Positions 32,556-39,251 of a stretch of DNA of 44,990 bases are shown piece by piece. The notes under the pieces were generated by a model, which saw nothing but the letters and a program-made list of their open reading frames with translations, was not told where the DNA came from and made no database searches. Position numbers and translations under genes: made by a program. The DNA is from Alphaproteobacteria bacterium (GTDB lineage Bacteria > Pseudomonadota > Alphaproteobacteria > Caulobacterales > Aquidulcibacteraceae). The first letter of the stretch is position 1; every line of letters begins with the position of its first letter. The stretch is taken from the NCBI GenBank assembly GCA_016124255.1, contig WGOB01000022.1:1-44990 (forward strand), in the 5' to 3' direction.

Positions 32556-33944
32556 TCAGCGCAGCAGAACGAACGTCGCCAGCCCGAGGAACGCCAGAAA
32601 CCCGATGCAATCGGTGACGAACGTGACGAACACCGACGACGACACGGCCGGGTCGGCGCCCGCGCGCCGCAGCGCCAGCGGAATGAGAATCCCTGCGAGC
32701 CCCGCGCAGCTGAAATTGATGAACACCGCTGCGCCCACGACGCCGCCAAGCTCCGCGTTTTGGAACACGAACGCCGACAGCACGCCCAGCAGCAGCGCGA
32801 ACAGCCCCCCGTTCGCCGCCGCCGTGAGCCCTTCGCGCATGACATACCGCGCAGCGTTGGCGCCGGTGAGATCGCGCGCGGCGATCGCGCGCACGGTCAC
32901 CGCCAGCGCCTGCGTCCCTGCGTTCCCGCCCATCGAAGCGACGATCGGCATCAGCACCGCCAGCGATACGATTTCCACAATCGATTGCTGAAACGTCCAG
33001 ATCACCGCCGAAGCGACCAGCGCCGTCAACAGGTTCACCAGCAGCCACGGCGCGCGCGCGCGGATCGAACGCGCGACCGTATCCATCTGGCTGGCGTCCG
33101 TGACGCCGGCCAGGTTGAGCAGGTCCTCCCCGCCCTCTTCCTGGATGACGTCCACGATGTCGTCGACCGTGACCATGCCGGTGAGCTTGCCGTCCCCGTC
33201 GACCACTGGCGCGGACGCCAGATGGTATTTCTGGAACGCGAGCGCGACCTCCTCCTGATCCATCTCGGTTCGCACCAGGAATTTCGGCGTCTCCATGATC
33301 TCGGAGAGCGACGTGTCGCGCGGCATTCGCAGGAGCTTCGAGACCGTCACCGCGCCGATCGGATGCATCCGCGGATCCACGACATAAATCTCGAAAAACA
33401 CATCCGGCAGCTCCGCGACGTCGGCGCGCATCCGGTCGATCACCTGGCCGACATTGGCGCCGTCCGGCGCAGCGACATACTCGCGCTGCATGAGCCGCCC
33501 GGCCGTCTCCTCATCGAAGGACAGCGCCTCCTCGACCGCCAGCCGCACCTCGGGCTCGGCCGCGGCCAGCACCTCGTCGAGCACGTCCTCGTCGATGTCG
33601 GCGGCCACGGCGGCGGCGTCATCGGTGTCGAGTTCGCCGAGCGCCTTGGCGACGACGCGCGCCGGCAGGAGCGCCAACACCTCCTCGCGCGCCTCCCAAT
33701 TGAGATTGGCGATGGCTTCAGCAGGGATGTCGGCGCCGATGAGCTGCAGCACGTGGCGCAGCGCCTCGCCCGGCAGATGCTCCAGGACGTCGGCGACATC
33801 GGCCGGGTCGAGGTCGGCGAGCAGCCGGCGCAGCAGCGGCCCGTCGCGATCCCCCGCAGCGCCGATGACCTGCGCGATGAACAGCGGATTCTCGGACGGC
33901 GCGGCGCGGCGTTCGTCCGCGCGAGGCGCTTCATCCATGGTCAT
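32556..33944 (-). CDS. mgtE: Magnesium transporter MgtE
   Basis: 462-residue MgtE channel. An N-terminal Mg-sensing domain (about 25-150, with LLADLDPADVADVLEHLP and LALLPARVVAKAL) is followed by two CBS domains (about 155-275, with VDGDGKLTGMVTVDDIVDV) and five C-terminal membrane helices. The pore signature appears in MPIVASMGGNAGTQALAVT. The Mg2+ channel is gated by cytosolic Mg2+ through the N and CBS domains. GGAGG precedes the ATG at 33944. It converges with the proline-rich gene, leaving three bases between stops. Confidence 0.93.
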   Translation of the reverse strand: MTMDEAPRADERRAAPSENPLFIAQVIGAAGDRDGPLLRRLLADLDPADVADVLEHLPGEALRHVLQLIGADIPAEAIANLNWEAREEVLALLPARVVAKALGELDTDDAAAVAADIDEDVLDEVLAAAEPEVRLAVEEALSFDEETAGRLMQREYVAAPDGANVGQVIDRMRADVAELPDVFFEIYVVDPRMHPIGAVTVSKLLRMPRDTSLSEIMETPKFLVRTEMDQEEVALAFQKYHLASAPVVDGDGKLTGMVTVDDIVDVIQEEGGEDLLNLAGVTDASQMDTVARSIRARAPWLLVNLLTALVASAVIWTFQQSIVEIVSLAVLMPIVASMGGNAGTQALAVTVRAIAARDLTGANAARYVMREGLTAAANGGLFALLLGVLSAFVFQNAELGGVVGAAVFINFSCAGLAGILIPLALRRAGADPAVSSSVFVTFVTDCIGFLAFLGLATFVLLR

Positions 33945-34093
33945 GGGAGCCTCCGCACGCGGGGGATTGGGGACGATGGTTCGCCCTCAGGGCAAACGCC
34001 GCGTCGCCCCTTTCGTCAACCCCGCATTGCCGTTTCGCAGGGCCTTGCCTTCACCGATCGCGTTGCGCCGCCGAAGCACGAACAGCGAAGGTT

Positions 34094-34178
34094 TGGTGCG
34101 CTCGAGAGGACTCGAACCTCCACGGTGTTACCCGCTGCCACCTCAAGGCAGTGCGTCTACCAGTTCCGCCACGAGCGC
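34094..34178 (-). tRNA. tRNA-Leu (anticodon GAG)
   Basis: 85 bases including an encoded CCA. The acceptor stem is GCGCTCG against CGAGCGC, discriminator A. The D arm contains GGAACTGGTAGAC. The anticodon stem is CTGCC/GGCAG with loop TTGAGGT, giving anticodon GAG for CUC/CUU codons. A long variable arm (GGGTAACACCG), expected for a class II tRNA-Leu, and the T arm with GTTCGAGTC follow. Confidence 0.95.
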
Positions 34179-34539
34179 AGGCGAAGGCGCGGGGGGTATC
34201 AGATCGCCGCACGGGTCACAAGATGCCACGCCGCGCCGCTTTACGCGGGCCGTGTCAGGCCACGCGCGGCGCGCCAAGCCGCCCAGGGCGAGCTTTGGCG
34301 CATCGGACGTCCTCGCCGGCCGGCGGGCCACCGGGGGCTCGGGAGCGGCGAACGCACTCCGGCATGACGAACGGGACATGCTCGCGCGCCTCCTCGAAAA
34401 GCTTGCGCTCAGCCTGGAACGATGACGCGCGCCGCCGTGGAACCGCGCGCAAGCGCCCGCGTTGGTGGGCGTACGGAGACGGTCCGCCGCGGTCGGCGAT
34501 CCTCTCTCCGGACGCACATCAGCGAATGGAGGACAGGCA
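34179..34539. other. 361-base gap without a confident gene
   Basis: The interval between tRNA-Leu and the entericidin-type gene holds no gene I can support. A GTG-initiated frame of 57 codons (34252-34425, +) ends in the helix-like RHDERDMLARLLEKLALSLE, but lacks an SD and any recognised homology. The right end contains the SD GGAGGA (34528-34533) and must hold the promoter of the lipoprotein gene. Confidence 0.5.
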
Positions 34540-34704
34540 ATGAAAATCGCATATCCGCTGACCGCCCTTCTCATGGTCGTGGGCGCGACGTCGATCACGG
34601 CGTGCAACACGATGCGCGGCGTCGGCGAAGACGTCGAAGCCGCCGGCGAAACCGTGTCTGAAGCCGCCGACGAAGCCGAGGACGATCTGACCGACGGCGA
34701 ATAA
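34540..34704 (+). CDS. Entericidin A/B-type small lipoprotein
   Basis: 54-residue lipoprotein. The signal MKIAYPLTALLMVVGATSITAC carries lipobox ITAC. The mature part NTMRGVGEDVEAAGETVSEA is the Ecn-type amphipathic helix with acidic repeats. GGAGGA is six bases before the start. In enterobacteria related proteins form a toxin-antidote pair (EcnA/EcnB), but only one copy is here, and in Alphaproteobacteria such proteins are better described as small envelope-stress lipoproteins. It is followed by a terminator-like hairpin. Confidence 0.8.
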   Translation: MKIAYPLTALLMVVGATSITACNTMRGVGEDVEAAGETVSEAADEAEDDLTDGE

Positions 34705-34766
34705 ACCCGCCAAACCGCCGAACATCCTTCGCGAACACCCCCCGTTCCCGCCGTTCGCGTAGGAGG

Positions 34767-34803
34767 CCGTCGCGGCCGACGCTCAGTCGCCCGCGGCGGT
34801 TTT
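34767..34803 (+). terminator. Rho-independent-like terminator after the entericidin-type gene
   Basis: CCGTCGCGG (34767-34775) pairs with CCGCGGCGG (34791-34799), nine pairs with one G-T, followed by TTTT (34800-34803). It would separate the lipoprotein gene from the CsoR-type operon. Confidence 0.55.
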
Positions 34804-34810
34804 CGGCATC

Positions 34811-34837
34811 TTGCCTTATACCCCCTAGGGGTATAAT
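34811..34837 (+). promoter_or_regulatory. Promoter with internal CsoR-type operator
   Basis: A perfect palindrome TATACCCC-CTA-GGGGTATA occupies 34817-34835, the kind of G-tract operator bound by CsoR-family repressors. It lies between TTGCCT (34811-34816) and the -10 TATAAT (34832-34837), overlapping the latter by four bases. The 15-base spacer is short. Transcription would start about seven bases after the -10, a few bases before the ATG at 34850, giving a leaderless or near-leaderless mRNA. Confidence 0.75.
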
Positions 34838-34849
34838 CACGCGGTCATC

Positions 34850-35134
34850 ATGGATCGCACCGCCTCCGGCGCCTCGCGCACGAGCCTTCGCAATCGCCTG
34901 CGGCGCATCGAGGGCCAAATCCGCGGCGTCGCCGCCATGGTCGATGAAGACCGCTACTGCATCGACATCCTCAATCAGATCGGCGCCGTTCGCGGCGCCT
35001 TGGCGCGCGTGGAAAGCGAGCTGCTCAAAGGGCATCTCGATCATTGCATCCACAACGCCATCACGCGCGGCGACAAGACCGAACAACGCAAGAAGGCGGC
35101 GGAGTTGATCGCGCTCCTGGAGCGGCGGTCATGA
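34850..35134 (+). CDS. csoR: CsoR-family copper-sensing repressor
   Basis: 94-residue all-helical DUF156 repressor. The Cu(I) ligand triad matches M. tuberculosis CsoR spacing: C37 (DRYCIDIL), H62 and C66 (GHLDHC). DRLRRIEGQ-type helix 1 is RNRLRRIEGQIRGV. Metal binding should release DNA. The gene has no SD, consistent with near-leaderless expression. Its stop overlaps the next gene by four bases (ATGA), so it controls and is coupled to that gene. Copper is inferred from the C-H-C set; other thiophilic stimuli are possible. Confidence 0.88.
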   Translation: MDRTASGASRTSLRNRLRRIEGQIRGVAAMVDEDRYCIDILNQIGAVRGALARVESELLKGHLDHCIHNAITRGDKTEQRKKAAELIALLERRS

Positions 35135-36429
35135 GAGCGGCGCTCGTTCTGTGCGGCTTGCTTGCGTTCGCCTCGCCGGCTCTCGCCCAGCAGGCGGACC
35201 ACGGTGTAGAGCACCCGCCCGAGCACGGACACGGCGTATCCCGCGACGCGCATACGATGCACGCCGAAAATGGACATGGCGCAATGACCGGCGCGCTCGG
35301 CCCCTACGCGGCGGGCCGCGAAGCGTCGGGCACGAGTTGGCAGCCCGAAGCGGCAGGCCATGGCGGTCTTCACTTCATGCGCGGCGATTGGTCGTTCATG
35401 ACGCACGCGCTGATCAATGGCGTCTACGATTGGCAGGGCGGGCCCCGCGGCGGCGAGAAGACATTCGTCGCGGGCATGATCATGGGCGCGGCGCGCCGCG
35501 ATTTCGACAATGGCGACGCGCTCACCCTGCGCGCCATGCTCAGCCCCGATCCGCTCATGGGGCGCAGCGGCTATCCCTTGCTGTTGGCGGCGGGCGAGAC
35601 CGCGGACGGCGTCGATCCCCTGATTGATCGTCAGCACCCGCACGATCTCTTCATGGAGCTCTCGGCCTCCTACGCGCATCGTCTCAATCAGGACGCCTCG
35701 GTGTTCGTCTATCTCGGGCTTCCCGGAGAGCCGGCGTTCGGCCCGCCGGCCTTCATGCACCGCCCGGCCGCGATGGACAGTCCAGAAGCCCCGATCACCC
35801 ACCATTGGCTCGATTCCACGCACATCACGTTCGGCGTCGCGACGCTCGGCTACGTCAACGGCCCCTGGAAGATCGAAGGATCGCGCTTTCGCGGACGCGA
35901 ACCGGACGAGGAGCGTTACGACATCGAAACCGGCGCGCTTGATTCCACCGCCTTCCGGATCAGCTACAACCCCTCGCCGCACTGGGCGTTTCAGGTGTCC
36001 TGGGCCGATTTGAAGAGCCCCGAGCAGCTCGAACCCGAGGATGACGAAACGCGCTGGTCGGCGAGCGCGCTCTACGCCCGCCCGCTCGGCGCCGCACGGC
36101 TGTCGCTCACCGCCGCCGCGTCCCGCAAGGACGGCCACCACGGCGAAAGCGACGCGGTGTTGCTCGAAGCGGCGCTGCAGCCCGATTCGCGCTGGACGCT
36201 CTTCTCGCGCGCCGAGTGGATCGAAACCACCGAACTCGGAATCGGCGACGATCCGGACGATGTCGCGCGCGTCTCGCTGGGCGCCGTGCGCGATTGGCGC
36301 GTCTCCGAATCCGTGCGGCTCGGGATCGGCGCGCTCTACCAGCGAGCGCTCGTCTCCGACGCGCTCGCCCCCTCCTATGGCGGCGACCAGGACGCGGCGA
36401 TGTTGTTCGTCCGCATGCGCATCGACTAA
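35131..36429 (+). CDS. His-rich secreted beta-barrel-like protein of the CsoR operon
   Basis: 432-residue exported protein. Residues 1-20 form a signal peptide with an ALAQ cleavage site. The mature N-terminus is very rich in His and Met (HGVEHPPEHGHG, DAHTMHAENGHG). Thereafter there are alternating strands ending in Y, F or D residues, finishing with AMLFVRMRID, as in outer-membrane barrels. It has no recognised family. Coupling to csoR and the His/Met content point to copper binding or export at the outer membrane. The stop overlaps the convergent esterase gene by four bases. Confidence 0.75.
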   Translation: MRAALVLCGLLAFASPALAQQADHGVEHPPEHGHGVSRDAHTMHAENGHGAMTGALGPYAAGREASGTSWQPEAAGHGGLHFMRGDWSFMTHALINGVYDWQGGPRGGEKTFVAGMIMGAARRDFDNGDALTLRAMLSPDPLMGRSGYPLLLAAGETADGVDPLIDRQHPHDLFMELSASYAHRLNQDASVFVYLGLPGEPAFGPPAFMHRPAAMDSPEAPITHHWLDSTHITFGVATLGYVNGPWKIEGSRFRGREPDEERYDIETGALDSTAFRISYNPSPHWAFQVSWADLKSPEQLEPEDDETRWSASALYARPLGAARLSLTAAASRKDGHHGESDAVLLEAALQPDSRWTLFSRAEWIETTELGIGDDPDDVARVSLGAVRDWRVSESVRLGIGALYQRALVSDALAPSYGGDQDAAMLFVRMRID

Positions 36430-38081
36430 GTGATCGCCTCGCGCACGGCGCGGATCGGATCGTTCTCCACGCGGGGCTCGGCATCGAACACCATCGTCGC
36501 CCGCCGCCGCGCATCGTAGGCGGGCCAGGTCGGTATCGCCGCGGTGTTGGGATTTCCCGTCGTCGCAAACGCAATCCACGCCGACGCCATCTGATCTGCG
36601 ACCCGCTGCGGCGCATCGCCATCGCCTAATAGCGCGCGCGCGATCTCGACATTGTCGAACATCAGCGGCAAATCGAGCGCGTGCGGGCATTTGAACAGCC
36701 CGCCCGCCGCCGGCGTCTCCCACATCAAATAATAGACATAGACTGGCGCGCGGCGCTGCGCGGCCTTGCGCTCGGCCAGCGTGTGCGTCGGACCGTGGAA
36801 GAAGAGCGCCGATTGCGCGGCGTTGAAGAGGTAGGTCGGCGAATAGTCCGGATGCTGCGCGCGGAGCGCCGCAAGCAGCCCATCCGCATTGGGGCCGCCG
36901 ATGGCGCGGGTCTGCGCGACCGCCTGTTCATCGCTTAACCGGCCCCACCACGGCGCCGACGCGTTGAAGATCGACATCTCGTCCTTGTTCGAGCCGATCA
37001 TCACTGGAATGTCGCCCGACATCGCCGGCGCGTCCGGTTCGAACGGATCGCGCGGCAGCACGCCGCCGTCCACGACCGGCGAGAGGCCGCGGAACGAACG
37101 GTCCGGCGGCAGCCGCCCCATCGCCGTCTGCGAGGCGGCGACGATCGCATCCGCCGGCGCGGCCTGGAGCGCTGCTGCGTCGCCCGGCGCAATGTTCAGC
37201 TCACGGAGGATGTCGCGCGCCAGGTCGGTCGCCTGGTCCGCCGGCGCGCCTGTCACGCCCGCGCCGCTTTGGATGATCGCCTTGTGGAAGAGCCCCTGCG
37301 CCTGCGGCATCGCCAGGAGATGCGAGACCTTCGAGCCGCCGCCGGACTCGCCGAAGATGGTGACGTTGCCGGGATCGCCGCCGAACGCGGCGATGTTGTC
37401 GCGCACCCACTGAAGCGCGAGCACGATGTCCAGCATCCCCGCGTTGCCGGAGGCCGCGTAGTCCCCGCCCATAAGCTCCGCGAGATAGAGGTAGCCGAAC
37501 GCGTTCAGGCGATGATTGATCGTGACGACCACCACGTCGCCGCGCCGCGCAAGGTTGGCGCCGTCATACACCGGCCAGCCGCCGGAGCCGTAGGCGTAGC
37601 CCCCGCCATGCAGCCACACCATCACCGGGCGGCGATGCTGCGCGCCGGTGCGCTGCGTCCAGACATTGAGGAACAGGCAGTCCTCGTTGTCGATCGCCAC
37701 GTCGGACGCGGTCGAAAAGAAGCCGGCGATTGCGACGGAGAGCTCGGTCATCGGCGCGGCCGAGCCGCCCGTCGCCATCTGCATCGCCGGCGCGCCATAG
37801 GCGAAGGCCGGTTGGATGCTCGCCCAGGCCGCGGGCGCTTGCGGGGGCTTAAATCGGCCCGCGCCGGTCGGCGGCGCACCGTAGCGAACACCCTTGAAGA
37901 CGTGCACGCCGTCCCCCTGGACGCGCCCCTGGACCCGCCCATGCGCGGTGGCGACCACGGGGGAAAGGATCGGGGCGTCCACAAAGGCCAGCGCGCCCAG
38001 TCCCGCGCCCAGTCCCGCACCCAGTCCCGCCGCCGCGCCTGACAACAGCGCCGTCCGCCGGCTCAGCCGATACGCACTCAT
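36426..38081 (-). CDS. Type B carboxylesterase, exported by Tat
   Basis: 551-residue alpha/beta hydrolase of the carboxylesterase type B family. A twin-arginine signal (LSRRTALLSGAAAG) is followed by a Gly/Ala-rich repeat region. Landmarks are EDCLFLNVW, oxyanion loop WLHGGGYAYGSG, nucleophile in FGESGGGSK, Glu in GSNKDEMSIF and the His in CPHALDLPLMFD. GGGAGG precedes the start. The region at 37915-38031 has imperfect 12-base tandem repeats. Natural substrate unknown; ester hydrolysis in the periplasm is likely. Confidence 0.9.
   Translation of the reverse strand: MSAYRLSRRTALLSGAAAGLGAGLGAGLGALAFVDAPILSPVVATAHGRVQGRVQGDGVHVFKGVRYGAPPTGAGRFKPPQAPAAWASIQPAFAYGAPAMQMATGGSAAPMTELSVAIAGFFSTASDVAIDNEDCLFLNVWTQRTGAQHRRPVMVWLHGGGYAYGSGGWPVYDGANLARRGDVVVVTINHRLNAFGYLYLAELMGGDYAASGNAGMLDIVLALQWVRDNIAAFGGDPGNVTIFGESGGGSKVSHLLAMPQAQGLFHKAIIQSGAGVTGAPADQATDLARDILRELNIAPGDAAALQAAPADAIVAASQTAMGRLPPDRSFRGLSPVVDGGVLPRDPFEPDAPAMSGDIPVMIGSNKDEMSIFNASAPWWGRLSDEQAVAQTRAIGGPNADGLLAALRAQHPDYSPTYLFNAAQSALFFHGPTHTLAERKAAQRRAPVYVYYLMWETPAAGGLFKCPHALDLPLMFDNVEIARALLGDGDAPQRVADQMASAWIAFATTGNPNTAAIPTWPAYDARRRATMVFDAEPRVENDPIRAVREAIT
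37915..37938 (-). repeat. 12-base imperfect direct repeat within the esterase gene
   Basis: CCCTGGACGCGC followed by CCCTGGACCCGC on the plus strand encodes the repeated GRVQ of GRVQGRVQG in the esterase N-terminal region. Confidence 0.6.
37996..38031 (-). repeat. Three-copy 12-base tandem repeat in the esterase signal region
   Basis: Unit CCCAGTCCCGCG/A occurs at 37996-38007, 38008-38019 and 38020-38031. It encodes GAGL repeats in the hydrophobic part of the Tat signal, so copy changes stay in frame and change signal length by four residues. Confidence 0.7.
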
Positions 38082-38169
38082 CCCCGCCTCCCTCTTGTTT
38101 TGAGCGGACGGCGCGCCCCAAGCCCCGCCCTTGTCAGGCCGGAGGTATAGAATTTGAAGACGCGGTGCG

Positions 38170-38436
38170 CTACCCGACGGCGTAGAAGTCGTGCACGTCG
38201 GCGGGCGTGGTGACCGTCACGCAGAGTCGGTCGCCATCGATGGTGATCTCACCCCGGGCGATGGGGTGGTTGTTGGCCAGGATCCAGAGCTCGTCGTTCT
38301 CGCGCGTGTCGAGCGGGATGACGGCGCCGCGGCCCATCTTGAGAAGCTGGTGCATCGGCAGAGCGCTCCGCCCGAGCACGAACGACAGCTCGACCTTCAC
38401 GCTGTGAACCTGCGTCTTGTTCTCGGCGCTCTGCAC
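38170..38436 (-). CDS. fliN: FliN-type (SpoA/SurfacePresentation-of-antigens) motor-switch protein
   Basis: 88-residue protein that is essentially one FliN C-terminal domain: [39 protein letters not shown], and [17 protein letters not shown]. It forms the C-ring of the flagellar motor with FliM and FliG or the equivalent type III secretion ring. No other flagellar gene is nearby. The start is a GTG at 38436; no alternative in-frame start lies upstream. The gene follows a 65-base divergent region with lipB and precedes the esterase by 88 bases. Confidence 0.85.
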   Translation of the reverse strand: MQSAENKTQVHSVKVELSFVLGRSALPMHQLLKMGRGAVIPLDTRENDELWILANNHPIARGEITIDGDRLCVTVTTPADVHDFYAVG

Positions 38437-38501
38437 GCTCTTTTCCCACCCGTTCGATCTACCGATATGAAGAGCCGTTAGTCTGGTTCGGTTTATCGGG
38501 T

Positions 38502-39251
38502 GTGAACGCCGTCTCTCAATGCTCTCCGCCGCATCCCGACGAGCGGGCCCCCGTGGCGTGGGCCGTCTCGCCCGGGCTGACGCCCTATCCGGCCGCCGTC
38601 GCGTTCATGGAGGCGCGCGCCGCCGCGATCGCCGCCGGCGCGGCGGGCGAACTCGTTTGGCTTTTGGAACATCCGCCGCTCTATACGGCCGGCGTCAGCG
38701 CGAAGGCGGATGATCTGCTCGACGCCCGCTTCCCCGTGTTCAAGACCGGGCGCGGGGGCCAGTTCACCTATCACGGCCCGGGCCAGCGGGTGGCGTACGT
38801 GATGCTCGACCTGCGCACGCGCGGGCGCGACGTCTCCTGTTTCGTGCGCGATCTGGAGAATTGGCTGATCGAAGCGCTGGCGCGCTTCAACGTCGAGGCC
38901 GGCGTGCGGCCGGGGCGTGTGGGCGTTTGGGTGGAGCGCAAAGGGCCCGGCTGGGCGCGTGAGGACAAGATCGCGGCCATCGGGATCAAGCTGCGGCGCT
39001 GGGTGAGCTTCCACGGCATCGCGTTCAACGTGGAGCCGGACCTCTCGCACTTCGACGGCATCGTGCCGTGCGGCATCCGCGAGCACGGCGTGACGAGCCT
39101 CGTCGATCTCGGGCTGCCAGTGAGCATGGACGAAGCGGATGCGGCGCTGCGCGCAGCGTTCGAGGCGCGGTTCGGTCCGACATTTGCGGCCGCGCCGCCG
39201 GAAGTTTCGGAGCGCGGGCTTCCAGCCCGCAGCGCGACAACAGACAGGTAG
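38502..39251 (+). CDS. lipB: Octanoyltransferase LipB with repeat-derived C-terminal tail
   Basis: 249-residue enzyme transferring octanoyl from acyl-carrier protein to lipoyl domains. Landmarks are [20 protein letters not shown], the catalytic Lys in KIAAIGIKL and the catalytic Cys in [15 protein letters not shown]. The start is GTG at 38502. The last 15 or so residues ([14 protein letters not shown]) are encoded by the palindromic repeat at 39209-39234 and what follows, beyond the normal family end, so the tail is likely acquired. The stop abuts the convergent pccA stop without a spacer. Confidence 0.9.
   Translation: MNAVSQCSPPHPDERAPVAWAVSPGLTPYPAAVAFMEARAAAIAAGAAGELVWLLEHPPLYTAGVSAKADDLLDARFPVFKTGRGGQFTYHGPGQRVAYVMLDLRTRGRDVSCFVRDLENWLIEALARFNVEAGVRPGRVGVWVERKGPGWAREDKIAAIGIKLRRWVSFHGIAFNVEPDLSHFDGIVPCGIREHGVTSLVDLGLPVSMDEADAALRAAFEARFGPTFAAAPPEVSERGLPARSATTDR
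39209..39234 (+). repeat. Intragenic palindromic repeat, copy 2
   Basis: Same 26-base element as 8519-8544 (24 of 26 identical), core palindrome GCGGGCT-TCC-AGCCCGC (39214-39230). It encodes part of the C-terminal tail of LipB. Confidence 0.75.

Noticed and set aside
34252-34425. GTG-initiated 57-codon frame ending in RHDERDMLARLLEKLALSLE
   Set aside because: Helix-like C-terminus but no SD, no recognised homology and a composition matching the GC-rich background; the same frame is open far upstream.
34540-34704. Entericidin-type gene as a toxin-antidote pair
   Set aside because: Only a single copy is present and no second small lipoprotein lies beside it.
35041-36723. 560-codon minus-strand frame opposite the His-rich protein gene
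   Set aside because: Antisense to a gene with signal peptide, coupling to csoR and coherent strand pattern; its sequence has no domain logic.
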